Below are positions 1-11,282 of a stretch of DNA of 64,000 nucleotides, piece after piece. The stretch is taken from positions 124,001 to 188,000 of the forward strand of contig JADDOH010023642.1 in assembly GCA_016648135.1 (NCBI GenBank). Direction: 5' to 3'. The notes beneath the pieces were generated by a model. That model made no database searches. It was not told the DNA's origin and saw only the letters and a program-made list of their open reading frames with translations. This DNA is from Agrypnia vestita (lineage: Eukaryota > Arthropoda > Insecta > Trichoptera > Phryganeidae). Within the stretch, counting starts at the first letter, position 1. The number at the start of each line of letters is the position of its first letter. A program made the translations under genes and the position numbers.

Positions 1-340
1 TATAGTATAATTTTGAATTTTTCAAATTCTTAAGAGTTTTTTCAAATTGGAATCATTACAAAAGTTTGATTTCTAGCAACAGCGGCCCGATAACGTCGCG
101 GAATATTTTCTAAATTTGAATTACTCCGTCGGTATACATAATAGGTGCTTCACTACACAAAGCATGAAGTGTCTTATCAAAGCTCAAAAAATCTGACATT
201 TTAGAAATATATTAAATTACTGTAAGTTTAGTGTTATGTTATATGTTTTAATTCGTCTTTAATTGTTATTATATTTTACAAAGAAAAGGAGTATAATAAA
301 AACTTAGTTTTTATGGTTTACTTTTTTTAAGTTTGATGTG
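1..340 (+). repeat. Dispersed repeat R1, copy 1 (cut by window edge)
   Basis: R1 is a roughly 540-bp non-coding repeat seen seven times in this window. A full copy runs from TTACTCCCTTT through an invariant block (GTGATCCAATCGAGCTGAAA) and a second block (CTCCGTCGGTATACATAAT) to AAAGGGAGTATAATAAAAAC and a TTTTTATGGGTTAC tail. The inverted TACTCCCTTT/AAAGGGAGTA pair near its ends suggests a non-autonomous DNA element, but no clean target duplication was found. This copy starts inside the element and has lost about 50 bp near position 157. Confidence 0.8.
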
Positions 341-345
341 ATCAC

Positions 346-1310
346 GTTAATCATTCAACTAGCACCCTAACAGCTTCAGATTTATATAGAAGGGCACATT
401 AATACTTTAATGTTTCTATTTTCAGTGAAACTGTGATTTTTTGTCTTTTTATCAGAACTAATATCAATAATTAACCAGAGAACAGTGCGTTGATGTCTTC
501 GATAGCATCTTTTTGAGAATTTTGGCTTTACAGATTCACCTTTTTAATTTTTCAAATGAAAAAATGTTATTAAATATCGTTAAAGGTTATTTTGTTATTA
601 CAGGCATCTTACAAAACTGTTTAAGCAGTTTTTACGAAATAATACATCCTAATATAACACTATTATATATATATATATTTATAATAGTGTTATATTTAAC
701 ACTACATTACTTAGTGGTCCCTTAATAATAATAATACATACAATATTAAAATTTTACACGTTTAGCTATCGCCATTTTTAAAATTCAAATTTCTTTAAAT
801 TTTTTCTGTATTTTTTGTCCCGTTTCATTTTTTTTTCTATCCGGTAATATGTTGAACAATTTTTGAATTTTGCACATTTGGTCTTGTCTTCGCAAAAATT
901 ATTGGTTTATATTATTTTTAGTTTTTTATGTGATATGTTTTAATGTAAAAAATAATTTATATATTTTTTGTGTTAATATTATATAAAATAAAATTGAAAA
1001 TAAAAATAGCTTTATTATGTCTAGATAGTATTAGAGATATGTACAAATTATATAATTGTTTTTTATATTTACAAACAATTTAATTATATACATACTAGCG
1101 CTTTAACCTGACAACAATGACGAACTTTTTATTTTTGAATTTCAACTTTACATTAAGTAATTAATTATTTATTAGTTATGTATTAATCAATCTAAAATAT
1201 AAACCTTTGGGTGTGCTATTTAAAAACATTTGAATACGAAATGAGATCAGCTATTGGATTCTCGTTTCGGTTAAGGAGAGACATTCCAAATTATCATTAT
1301 TGGACGACGG
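346..1310. other. AT-rich stretch without a recognisable feature
   Basis: Only low-complexity A/T sequence and a short TA run near 665-680. No convincing coding frame, RNA or inverted repeat. Confidence 0.6.
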
Positions 1311-1315
1311 AACAT

Positions 1316-1520
1316 TGGTTCGCGTCTTTGCTAAACCCTAGTATATATTTATATATTTTTTGGCGGACCGCGGAGAGGCAACGGTAGCAAAATCGCTATC
1401 TTTGCTGCCTTCAGGTTTGCTGCCCCGAAATTCAAGCTCCATCTCCGGCCGTTTAATTTGTTTTTTTTAGCCGAGACAGACAGACAGGCAGACGGACGAA
1501 CAGACTGACAAGCAACGAAA
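1316..1520 (+). mobile_element. tRNA-derived SINE, family C, copy 1
   Basis: Shares its layout with 3318-3545 (minus) and 41275-41470: CTTTGCTAAACCCTAGTATA, then a GC-rich tRNA-like part (GGAGAGGCAACGGTAGC, degenerate B box), then CGGCCGTTTAATT and a tail rich in GACAGACAGA. An RNA polymerase III promoter is inferred from the A/B-box-like blocks. Confidence 0.65.
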
Positions 1521-2798
1521 TTATTATATTTAGATAGCCATTTTGTTTAATATTTTTTAAATACTAAACCATACATTCGCACCCGCTCTAAGACGGGTTT
1601 TAAATAGAAGGACATATTGCATTTTGATATAATTTTTTTTTCATACAACACTTTTGGGTCTCACTGCTTCAAAATACATTTCGAGTGAATTCGTTTGGTT
1701 TTATTAAGGCGGGAGACTACCCCCACCCCACCCTCACCCACACACGTATAGGTGCTGCTCTAGTTGTGTAGAGCCGTGTGTACACAGCTATGTGTAGGCA
1801 GGGAAGCAGCTAGATATGTCTTCAGGGTACGCCTCGTGTCCTAGACAAGATGACGTGGCAAAACACGCCAAGATCTCGGGACTTTGGAAATTTTGAGACA
1901 TCTGAGAAAATAATAAGGTGTTCTATTGAAAATTTACTTGACTACTACAAAAAACTCGCAGAAATAAAGATGGGCTAATGTAATATTATACGGTTTCATT
2001 AGGAAAGTAAAATGACGAGTTTGTTCTCGACTTGACTAGATCTAAAAATCAAATTTAATAAGCGAAAACAAGTGAAATAAAATATGAATATGAAGTTAGA
2101 TACAGAAACGTCGTAAATAAAACATTTAGCCAAAAGAAAAGTTAGCTAGAATTTTAAATTCAATTTTTCTTAAGATAAGGACTATTTAATGAATATTTGT
2201 TTCCTAGAATCTTTACTAATGCACAGCTTTTTTGCTTGTGTGCGCTGCACGCCACTGCTGTTTAGTTATGTTCCAACTCCCAGTATACAACATAAACTAG
2301 ACTTTTCATCAATGATAGTTCTCCATCACTGGATTGAAAAAATCACGTTAAATGCATTACCCACTTACCGAATTGCATTTTGCTCGTCTAAAAAAGAGAA
2401 AATGCAAGTGTAAGTACCTACATAAATAAATGCCTTAATAATACATTATGAATTTGTTATGATCACAATTATATTATGAAAACTACATCAGCGAATATAA
2501 AATAAACAACAATTACAGGATATTCAATTTTCATAATAGCACTTTGTTAATATCAACGCCCGGAGCATATGCGATTTTCATAACACACATTTTAAAACAA
2601 CTTGATGTTGTCACTTATGACAATTGTTATTGGCTAAATATCACTAGGGAAATCGCTTTTAATTGACGAGCCGTGGCTTCATCGTGAATGCATAATAAAA
2701 TTTTAATAAATAAAAAAATATAATAAATAAAACAAAATAATACCACGGGCATCCCGATAATTTTCAAACCTGAAATAAAATAAATTCATTCTAGGTAT
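1521..2798. other. No gene recognised
   Basis: Contains a C-rich patch (CCCCACCCCACCCTCACCC at about 1720) and otherwise AT-rich sequence. Short frames here show no family resemblance. Confidence 0.55.
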
Positions 2799-2849
2799 TT
2801 AAAACCAAATTTATTTATCAATTAGAAAGACATGCAGCCAAAACAAATC

Positions 2850-2945
2850 GACGTAAAATGTCTAGCTGATACCGGTACGCGAACCCGGATCTCCCATCTA
2901 TCCGGGAAAGGTGCGTTACCATTACGCTACATCAGCCTCGTGCAT
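2850..2945 (-). mobile_element. tRNA-derived SINE head, family A, copy 1
   Basis: Read on the minus strand it folds like a degenerate tRNA: acceptor halves GGCTGAT and ATCAGCT, an A box (TAGCGTAATGG) and a weak B box (GGGTTCGCGTACC) with a mismatch at the end of the T stem. That mismatch and a second copy nearby favour a SINE over a functional tRNA gene. Confidence 0.65.
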
Positions 2946-3217
2946 TTCCTTCAACATATCGACCTTATTTGTAATTATCTTTTTTTATTAATTAACACAT
3001 ATCAATTTTGAGCAATCGACATTACATTGTGTATCTGCCGCTAGAGGACGCCAGAATCAAATCATTCATTCATTTTTAATTTTGTAAACATTTGATACAA
3101 CACATATAAATTATAATATTAAAGAACACATTCTTATTATGAAGTTGCGATTTCAGAACAAAGTTCTGTGAATTTTTAAAACCAAATTTTTTAATCAATT
3201 GGAAAGACATACAGAAA

Positions 3218-3310
3218 AATTAAATCATTGCCTAATGGTAACACACCTTCTCGGATAGACAAAGGATCCGCGTTCGAGTCCCGGTAGCAGCCAAATATTT
3301 TTTCGTTGCT
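3218..3310 (+). mobile_element. tRNA-derived SINE head, family A, copy 2
   Basis: Matches copy 1 in opposite orientation (AATGGTAACACACCTTCTCG, then a good B box GTTCGAGTCCC, then GTAGCAGCC). Both copies are preceded on the plus strand by the same 40-bp block (AAAACCAAATTT, AAAGACAT), giving a compound inverted pair. Confidence 0.65.
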
Positions 3311-3317
3311 TTGATTT

Positions 3318-3545
3318 TTCTCTATGTTTTTCTAATCATACATAACAATTTTGTTGTCTGTCTGTCCCCGTAACTTCCTGTAACGTCCATAATTTCGTTC
3401 AAATTCGCGGCTAAAAAAACGAAATTAAACGGCCGTAGATGGGGTTTGAACCCCGGGTCACCAAACCCGAACAGGCCATTCAACGTATGTGTTGCTACGA
3501 CCGCCTCACCGTGGAGCGCCAAAAAATGCTATTAATATATACTAG
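3318..3545 (-). mobile_element. tRNA-derived SINE, family C, copy 2
   Basis: The best preserved copy on the minus strand: GCGCTCCACGGTGAGGCGGT, B box GGTTCAAACCCC, CGGCCGTTTAATTTCG, then ACGTTACAGGAAGTTAC and a GACAGACAGA tail. Confidence 0.7.
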
Positions 3546-3624
3546 GGCTTAGCAAAGACGCTTCTTTTTCCTATATCCTAAAATGTCCAGGCCTGTTTGC
3601 TCCTTACCTGTATAATCCTGTGTA

Positions 3625-3725
3625 TCCTTTGTATTTTTATATTATGTTATTATATTTGTGTTTTGTTTATGCTGCTTTTTATTTATTTATTATGTTATTA
3701 TATTTGTGTTTTGTTTATGCTGCTT
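3625..3725. repeat. Direct duplication of about 60 bp
   Basis: The block TTATTATATTTGTGTTTTG plus TTTATGCTGCT occurs twice head to tail. The open frame through it is an artefact of this repeat. Confidence 0.7.
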
Positions 3726-4069
3726 ATGTTAATGCTTACTGTATTTAAATATCTTGGTGGTTTATGTATATATATTTTTTTAAATAAAGAAGTGAGCTGA
3801 CGGGACAACGGGACAATTTTGGATGGCAGCCGTGCTGCCCAACTCTACTTTGCAACGTTGGGTTGCACGTTTGCCTTAAGCATTAAAAAATACCAACCTG
3901 GCTGTGAATGAGTAGGACAGATAAGGCAGATTTTTCTTATAAAACGGTCCCGGGTAAGCGGTGGGCCTGCCCTCATTGGGTTCCAGCTGGTTGATGATAA
4001 TAAATTTGGTTTTAATATTATTCTTTAATAAAATAAATTCATTATATTGAATTCACGTTGTTTTAAAAC

Positions 4070-4200
4070 ACTCCTGCCTGCCGGGCGCCCTCTCCCTGCC
4101 TCCCCCCTCTCCGGTGGAGACACGTGTCGCGCCACGTGCGGCGGGTCACGTGGTGTGAGCTGCACGTCCGGAACAGCCGCTCAAATCCGGATTCTGTTTT
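4070..4200. promoter_or_regulatory. GC-rich patch with three CACGTG E-boxes
   Basis: Palindromic CACGTG occurs at 4121-4126, 4133-4138 and 4147-4152, within 32 bp of otherwise GC-rich sequence in an AT-rich setting. CACGTG is the core site of bHLH-PAS and bHLH-zipper factors. No adjacent gene was recognised, so the regulatory role is inference. Confidence 0.4.
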
Positions 4201-4379
4201 TTTATTCTTTGATGTTAACGTCAGATATCGGCGCCAGATTCGCGCGCCATTTCTGCCGAGGTGGGCTTAGTAGTCAAAGGGTTGACATGCGGTCCAGACC
4301 ACGGCAGCTACTGTTCCTATGTATGTACGTTATTTTTCTATTCAAACCCTTTCCGTTCCAGTGTGAATTATTTTAAATT

Positions 4380-5230
4380 GAAACGTACGATTTTTCTTTT
4401 TGAATAATGTTAACGTAACAATAAAAGATTTGGATGAAAATTTTTAATTCGTTCCAGCCCCGGGAAAAGACACTGATCAATGTCTACACGACTCTCAAAT
4501 CTCTTCCCGATTCCTGGCCAGAACCCACCGATTCATTTATCGTTCGAAATGAGGAATAAAAACACACGAAATGAAATTATAAGTTGAGTGACCAAAAGGA
4601 AAATTCTTTAGAAATAGCCATCAAAATGAATAAATATTAAAAAACCGGCACGAAGCTATGTATTACTGATTTGAATAATGCTAATAAAATGCTCTCTGAC
4701 CAACTGATCCGAAAATAACTAAAAATGCTGCCTTTTTCTGCAAATCTTTCCTTTTAAATACTTCTGGACATTTAATTTTAAAAAACAAAATATAAAATTA
4801 CAAATTTCATGAATGTTCCAAACATTCCTCCATTCAAATTTTTCAATATTTAACCTATAAATTTTCGAGTATACTATACTCGCATAAAATAATAAAGAAA
4901 ATATAAAATTTTATTCAATAAGTAGGTACCTACTTAATATAAAAACAATTACAAATTTGAAGACATTTTCATAATACTGCATTGCCAAATTATTTGATAA
5001 ATATTTTGGAGGAAACACTCACATTGATGAAACATGACCATCTCTTTCTATCAAAACATTACTGTTTTAGCAACGTATGTACCACAAATATGTGACGAAC
5101 GTTTAATTTTTATTCGATTTGCGCTCAGATGACGTCTCGCGCACGGCTTGAAAGTACACCATCTATTAACGTAATTTGACAGATACGCATGTTTATGAAT
5201 CGGATGTCCAGCCTTAATTAATGTTATACG
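4380..5230. other. No gene recognised
   Basis: AT-rich non-coding sequence. No inverted repeat or family motif found. Confidence 0.5.
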
Positions 5231-5233
5231 TAA

Positions 5234-5640
5234 TTAGCTTTTATTAAGTCCATAAGCTCCGATATACTCGCCTGCGTCCCAGAGACGCCCCTGTCGCCGC
5301 GACGCCGGCGTCTCTGGTCTCCGGGGACAGCGTCGCGTGCCGCCGACGCCGAGCTGAGACCTGGGTCCACTGTGCACAGCTGTACGCTGAAGCATTTTAT
5401 TTGAAGTAGATCGCATTATGAAGCGGGAACCCTCCGCCATATGGGGATGTTTAAAGAATTTTCGCTGACAGCGGACCCCGTGTGCCACCTACTTTGGAAG
5501 CTATTTGATGAGTGTTGTAATATCTGTAGGCCGGACGAACATACAGCCCCTCTCCCAAAAGAAAAAAAATTAACATATTGTCACGGGACCGAGGCTGTGG
5601 GCGGCAAGGAAATACGAAAAATTAATTAATACTAGTAGCT
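5234..5640. other. GC-rich island of unknown function
   Basis: Bases 5265-5375 are strongly GC-rich (GACGCCGGCGTCTCTGG and similar). Open frames cross it on both strands (minus 84 codons, plus 62 codons), but neither resembles a known protein. It could be an exon or promoter of an unrecognised gene. Confidence 0.35.
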
Positions 5641-5744
5641 CGAAAATCGTCCATATTTAGTACTTGTACATATTTAGAATATCTAATTCGCGCCGTTAGT
5701 ACCGCACTGATCACTTCTCACACGTTAGGTACATTTTTCTTCTT

Positions 5745-6284
5745 ATTACTCCCTTTATATTAACTCGTGGCGTTTGCTTGCCGGCTTGCCGGGTGAAAAA
5801 ACTTTGGATCGATTTTTAACCCTTTTCCCGTGATCCAATCGAGCTGAAACTTGGCAAGTAGACTCGTAGCGACGATCAAGAAGATCTATCAAATTTTCGT
5901 TAAAAAAATAATTTTGGTATAATTTTGGATTTTTTGAAATTTATTGGTTTTTTTCAAATTGGAATCATAAGAAAAGTTTGCTTAGCAACGGCGGCCCGAT
6001 AAAGTCGCGGAATATTTTCTAAATTTGAATTACTCCGTCGGTATACATAATAGGTACTTCACTACGAATGTCGAAAATCTAAATTGACTGACAAATGTTT
6101 TTAGAATTTAATCTTCAAAGCATGAAGTGTCTTATCAAAGCTCAAAACATCAGACATTTTAGAAATATATTAAATTACTCTAAGTTTAATGTTATGTTAT
6201 ATGTTTTAATTCGTCTTTAATTGTTGTTATATTTTACAAAAAATAAGAGTATAATAAAAACTTGGTTTTTATGGGTTACTTTTT
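5745..6284 (+). repeat. Dispersed repeat R1, copy 2 (near full length)
   Basis: Runs from TTACTCCCTTTATATTAACT to the TTTTTATGGGTTAC tail. A LINE tail (6285-6475) directly follows its 3' end. Confidence 0.85.
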
Positions 6285-6475
6285 TCTTCTTCAATCTACT
6301 CTTTCCACTGCTGGATATAGGCCTTTTCTCTGATTTCGCCATCTGCGATAGCCTGCTGTCGACACACTGAGTGCGCGCTGCGCAGTAGCCGGTCGATCTC
6401 TTTTTATAGGTAATGTCACTTTTTCGATGTTTCCAGAATCCGTTGGACCGTTCGAGAGATTTCATCGTGCGTCAT
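6285..6475 (-). mobile_element. LINE 3'-tail fragment
   Basis: Contains the block CCACTGCTGGATATAGGCCT (AYIQQW on the minus strand), shared with the LINE tails at 11283 and 24121. It is followed by GC-rich sequence and lies immediately after R1 copy 2. Confidence 0.55.
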
Positions 6476-6613
6476 TCTTTCAGATTCTACCATATTTTAA
6501 CAATATTGATTGGTATTTGATTGTTGATTAGTTGATTAACATAACATAACAGGTAATTGATTAAAATACTTGATTCCTACAAAATAATAGTATTTTTGTG
6601 CTAATATTATAAT

Positions 6614-7145
6614 ATACAGGTGTAACAGAGCTAGTTCACAATACTTTACAGGTGGATTCCTGCCTTGATTATGAATCGAAAATGTTCAAACAATATCAAC
6701 AGTTATGGAGTTATGCAATGTCAAAGTTTGATTTTTTTTTAATATTTCTTACTTAGTTTTTACAAAACGTTGAAGTACCAATACAGTAACTAATATGGAT
6801 TATGATTAATTCATTTGCTTCAATAATAAAAGTTTAAAAAAATAACAAAAAGCCTGAATAAATTCCAGTTGAAATGTTTTCCAATTGGATTTGGAAGGTT
6901 TTCATCATTTTATTTAACTTGCATTGAAGAAAATGAATTTTTCATATCATATATAAGTTACTGTAATTATAGTCCAACGTTTTTCAAAAAATAAGTCAGA
7001 AATATTTTATTTTAAATGCAAACTTTGATGTCTCGTATCTCCATAACTATTGATCATGGTCATGGTTTCTTGAACATTTTCGACTCATAATCAAGGCAGG
7101 AATCCACCTGTAAGGTACTGTTGACTAGCACTGTTACGTCTGTAT
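6614..7145. mobile_element. Fold-back MITE with long inverted ends
   Basis: The ends TACAGGTGTAACAGAGCTAG and, inverted, ATACAGACGTAACAGTGCTAG begin arms of about 120 bp. They include CAGGTGGATTCCTGCCTTGA and CTCCATAACT...TTGAT. Partial relatives occur near 37375-37460, 38815-38900 and 51267-51345, and short end fragments (GATACACCCTGTATA) near 16330 and 25205. No coding capacity. Confidence 0.8.
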
Positions 7146-8283
7146 TTATGGGTGTTCAAAATCAACAAAGATCTTGCATTTCTATAATTACGTGTATACT
7201 ATCCAATTTTTTGTCTTCTTTAAATATTTCGATTTTATATACTTTTTTGAATTATCAATTATATTAGTCGTCTGAAGATCCACATCCAAGTTGTTTTCGC
7301 ATTTTCAGTGAGTGTCCGTGACTCCATTTTTTGTGAACATTAAAAATAAATATTCCCTAGTCCCGCGGGGGCCCTGGGGTGGGGGGGGGGAATAAATCGC
7401 AACTATTAATCCTCATCCCTTACGTGATTAAGGGCAGCACTAACTCGATTCGCTTTGTGCGGGGATATCGCGGAACTAATCAGCCACCCCGCGCACAAGT
7501 CGCTAATAAAATGCGATTTAGTATTCTAATAATTGTGGAGGGGCGCTTTGAGGCACTGAGATTAGTTTACGACAAATATTGTTTGTCGATCCAGATTTTT
7601 TCTGATGCGACTGGTGAAGCAAGAAGTCAATTATGAAGGGAGGAATATGGATAACCACTTTGGTACCTTCAAATTCAGCTACAAATGTAAGACACAATAC
7701 GCTGGTGTCTCGATTAAATAGTCGAAATTAGGAACTTTGTTTTTGATGTCTAACATCTTTCCTCTCGCTTTCCTGCAATATGTGGCACATATCAAAATGA
7801 ACAAATATCACATAGCCAAAATTCATTGACAGCTCACAGTGCGGCAAAATTCAATAATAAAGAAATGCACGTACATTTTTTATTATGAGATGTCAAATTT
7901 TATACATCATATGTGACTACTGTAAGGCTCGCTCGTTTTTTTTGTATCTTTTTAAAAGAATAATAATCATTATTTTAATTTATTGAGGTTTAAAAGTTGT
8001 TAACGATGCCAAGTGTTGAAAAAGCCACCCAATTTTTTTTTAATATTGTGTTTAGAAATATAAATTGTAAGAAAACTTTTCAACCGATTTACAAATAATT
8101 CTCACAAATTTAATTAAAAATAAATGAATTCTTGGGGATATTATTTTTAAAATTAATCATGTCACACGTCCGCAAAATGGGGCAATTTTCTTCAGTTTTA
8201 AAAGTTCATTTATTTGGTAATTTATTAATTGTTTAAATAATTTGTTTGATTTCATTTACGAAATATATGTGTATTTATAATAA
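7146..8283. other. No gene recognised; one GC-richer patch
   Basis: Bases 7350-7640 are GC-richer, begin with a G run (7380-7390) and carry an 85-codon open frame without recognisable similarity. The rest is AT-rich. Confidence 0.45.
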
Positions 8284-8285
8284 TA

Positions 8286-8819
8286 GGTGTACCCACAAGT
8301 AATCAATTATTTTTGGTGTGGAATGTTTGCTTCAGTTAAGCTCGGTAAAAGTGAACGTGTGTAGACGTGTTTTATACGCAATATTACAATCCGTGGTCTT
8401 GTGACTTGTGATAATTAAATTTAAAAAAAATTATTTCTCTGTTGTAAAATGGCGGACAATCAACTGTCTTAGAAAATTTACGTCATTAGATGCTGTTTCA
8501 TTTTCTATCGGGTGTTAATGCAACGGTTGCAACTAAGAAAATTTTTGATGTGTATGAAGACGTATTGAAAGTAAATAAGTGCCAGCGTTGGTTTAGAAAA
8601 TTTTCCGATGGTGATTTTGACTTGTCTGATAGCGATCGAAGTGGGTTTGATAATGACGCTTTAAAAACACCTAGAAGCATATTTTTCTTAAAAGTCTACC
8701 ACCAAGATGGCAAAAGGTCCTAGATAACGATGGATATTAAATCGATTAAAAATAAAATTAAATGTAGGTAAATTCTCCTTTTGTTGCCACTTAAATAATT
8801 GATTACTTATGGGTACACC
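8286..8819 (+). mobile_element. Internally deleted mariner element
   Basis: Inverted ends GGTGTACCCACAAGTAATCA and TGATTACTTATGGGTACACC are flanked by TA on both sides (8284-8285, 8820-8821). Inside, a frame at about 8468-8670 reads as a mariner transposase N-terminus (VNATVATKKIF, then NKCQRWFRKF and GDFDLSDSDRSG). It is joined directly to the family's C-terminal LPPRWQKVLDNDGY at about 8696. The middle of the transposase, including the DDD catalytic domain, is missing and a stop precedes the first motif, so the copy is dead. Length 534 bp against about 1.3 kb for intact mariners. Confidence 0.88.
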
Positions 8820-8822
8820 TAA

Positions 8823-9859
8823 TATATAGAACTTAATAAATCATTTGATACCTTTCTATACAAAAAATTGGTACAAAATGCAAGACAAGCTATGAGAAAA
8901 AGCGCTCGTCGCCGCTGAATTTCTTGGCATTTCCGAATCGTTCTGTAGTTTGACTTATGTATGTTCTCATTTTATAGTGCGGTAATAGAGAAATCAGAGT
9001 TATTCGTCAAGACTAAACTAATTGTTATGAAATCTGTCTATAGACTCACATATACGAGTATATGGTCACCAAATATGGATTCTTACGGAGAGATTGACTC
9101 CAAGAATCCCACTTATGCAAATAAAAAAATATCAATGAAGGTAGCATGAACCCATTTTACGAATAGCAAGAGGGTAGACTACGAACCCAGTGTCTTCTCG
9201 TCAAGAGTGTTTGAAGACAAATTGGGCTTTATGCATCAACAACTACCGAAGCGGCCCCAGAAGGGGCCTTATCAAGAATCTAGGTCTTCAATCCTTCTAG
9301 AAAAATGGGACGATGTAATGATAATGTTTAATTGATTTGATGGAACATGTGCAACGAAAGTAGGAGACTTTAGGTCAAAGGCGAATTGGCAACTTCTCAA
9401 TAGTTATAAACGTAGATCTAATATTTATAAATTTTCAAAAAACAGGTCACAACTAGGCCTAATAACCGCCATTTTTCAGAAACAGGTGAAATGAAGAAGG
9501 AATGAAATAGCTGATCACAAATGGCTGGAATAAAGGCTAAGAAAAATAAGATTAAATAAATAAATCACTTTTGGATCTGATAAATGTCAGCAAAAGATTG
9601 ATATTTGTCGCTCTCTGGCTGAAAAATAAATATGTCTACATTTTGTGTAGAACAAATCTGATGGAATTAATAACACTAGTCTAGATTAGGAATCTACGTA
9701 CATACGCACCAAAGTTATTAAAACTAATATATAGTTTACTATTACTTATTTAATTCAGGCAAAATAACCTCAATTAGAATGTTTGTACATAAAGACTGCA
9801 GTATTTTTGCAGCCAGAGTTAAAAATATGATATCGTAAGAGTGCCCTGAAAATCTAAAC
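8823..9859. other. No gene recognised (3' flank of arrestin copy 1)
   Basis: Bases 8960-9150 share a short protein-level likeness (YRLTYTS, WSPNM) with 53664-53720 (YRLYYTN, SWPQNM), perhaps an old common repeat. Nothing else is identifiable. Confidence 0.45.
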
Positions 9860-10762
9860 TCACAATGAACATTGTTCTGACCTCCCTATATAAATAGGTT
9901 GACTGACTTTAATATTAAAAATTAAGAAAGGCAGCACGCAAATCACCTTCACTTCGTGTTCCAAACGTATCGAATCACAAAGTTCTATATTTTCCACGTT
10001 CAAAGGCGGAATAAGGATCAACTCTCTCCTATTGCTGGTACTCCTCGGTTTGACTGAACCCGTCCTGATCTGGGCAACCTTCGACGACCACTTCCAGACT
10101 GGCGGCTTGTTTATATCCTTTATGTACGTCTCCTTTTGCATCAGCACAATCTTTATCTCTCTGACTTCCAACGGGGTGTTATTGGAGCAGTTGATGTTAA
10201 CGGGGATCGTCTGTCCCACGTAATAGAACGACTTGGGGATGGTCACCTTCAGCACAAAATTCCTGTAATCCATGCAGAAGCACCATTTCATCCCTTTGAT
10301 TTCCATTTCAATCGGTCTTCTGTACCGACAGCTGCTAAAATCGAAGGGGACGAAGACTTTAAACGCGTGTTTCATCGTCTTGTCATTTTTACATGGTCTC
10401 TTCAAAGTCACATTCACGGAGTACTTCACTCTGCCGTATTTTCCCTCGAAAGAAGCGGGTATTTCGTGCGGTAGTCTGTACACGAAGGGGTAGCTGTGGG
10501 TGCCTGCTGATATTGGGACAGCCACATCGTCAGGAGTTCCAGCATTCACCAGGTAGTACGTGACGTGCAAGAACTTATCTTTGTTGCAGTCTTCGTCAGC
10601 GCTTTTCTTGTCCACGCGCGCCTCTCCTAAGATGACAATGTACAGGGAACTTATCCTGTCTTTCGTTTCAAACTGGCACTCCACGGCTCCTCGAATGATC
10701 TCGCCTGGACGATACACTCCGGAGAGTTTTTCAAGGATTATCCTGCAAATGCGGCCTTCCAT
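9860..10762 (-). CDS. Arrestin domain-containing protein (copy 1)
   Basis: A single uninterrupted 300-residue frame. An arrestin N-like domain covers about residues 5-140, with YRPGE at 17-21 and the signature PASFEGKYGRVKYS followed by VTLKRP. An arrestin C-like domain covers about 155-285, from the VPKSFYY-like segment through INCSNNTP to the final IYIG. The protein stops about a dozen residues after the C domain, so it lacks the long tail of typical ARRDC/TXNIP proteins, and no PPxY motif for NEDD4-type ligases is present. The ATG is the first after an in-frame TGA 21 bases upstream and has a good context (GCCATGG). Known family members are cytoplasmic adaptors in endocytosis and ubiquitin-dependent trafficking; the specific role here is unknown. 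It is roughly half identical by eye to the protein at 14290-15264 on the same strand, which indicates tandem duplication. No intron is visible; a retro-origin or an additional 5' exon cannot be excluded. Confidence 0.93.
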   Translation of the reverse strand: MEGRICRIILEKLSGVYRPGEIIRGAVECQFETKDRISSLYIVILGEARVDKKSADEDCNKDKFLHVTYYLVNAGTPDDVAVPISAGTHSYPFVYRLPHEIPASFEGKYGRVKYSVNVTLKRPCKNDKTMKHAFKVFVPFDFSSCRYRRPIEMEIKGMKWCFCMDYRNFVLKVTIPKSFYYVGQTIPVNINCSNNTPLEVREIKIVLMQKETYIKDINKPPVWKWSSKVAQIRTGSVKPRSTSNRRELILIPPLNVENIELCDSIRLEHEVKVICVLPFLIFNIKVSQPIYIGRSEQCSL

Positions 10763-11280
10763 GGCTATCTCCGATCGTAGTCATCTATCAATTTGAAATT
10801 TGACAATGATGTATTTGAAATTCGGTATTTGTACGAGACCATCACATTCCATTATTTAAAATGCAATTGTTTTGTGAAGAACGCGTTGAAGTACCTATCT
10901 ACCACTTCATTTATTTAACTTGAATTATATTATTTCTTCTGAATTGCACTATTGGTGAAGATTGTTACCGTAGAGTATAAAATTGTACAGAGATGAAGTG
11001 AACTGTTTTTTTGGGCGAGGGGATTGAGACACAGCAGAAGTATGTCGTTCTCGTGTTTATTTAAGACACATATATATAATGCAGTTAAAGTTTTCATTCT
11101 TGCCCGGGGGATTTGTAATTGATTTTTCACCAACTTTCCGACTATCTAGAGCTCTGAAACTTTCAACATTTACGTAAAGTAGATGACTGTACATTATTAC
11201 ATTTTTTGGTCATTATTCCGATTAAAATTAATAATCACGTCACTCACAAGCAAGTGCCGCAGAAACAGCTGAATAACATT
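10763..11280. other. 5' flank of arrestin copy 1
   Basis: AT-rich upstream region. No convincing core promoter motif or second exon could be fixed by eye. Confidence 0.4.
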
Positions 11281-11282
11281 CT

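Noticed and set aside
2850..2945. Possible tRNA gene on the minus strand
   Set aside because: T-stem mismatch at the conserved 53-61 pair and a poor anticodon arm, with a second SINE-like copy 300 bp away.
4047..4376. 109-codon plus-strand open frame over the E-box patch
   Set aside because: Length is explained by GC-rich sequence. No domain or plausible splice context.
10136..10474. Plus-strand frames opposite the arrestin genes
   Set aside because: Shadows of the strongly supported minus-strand coding sequences.
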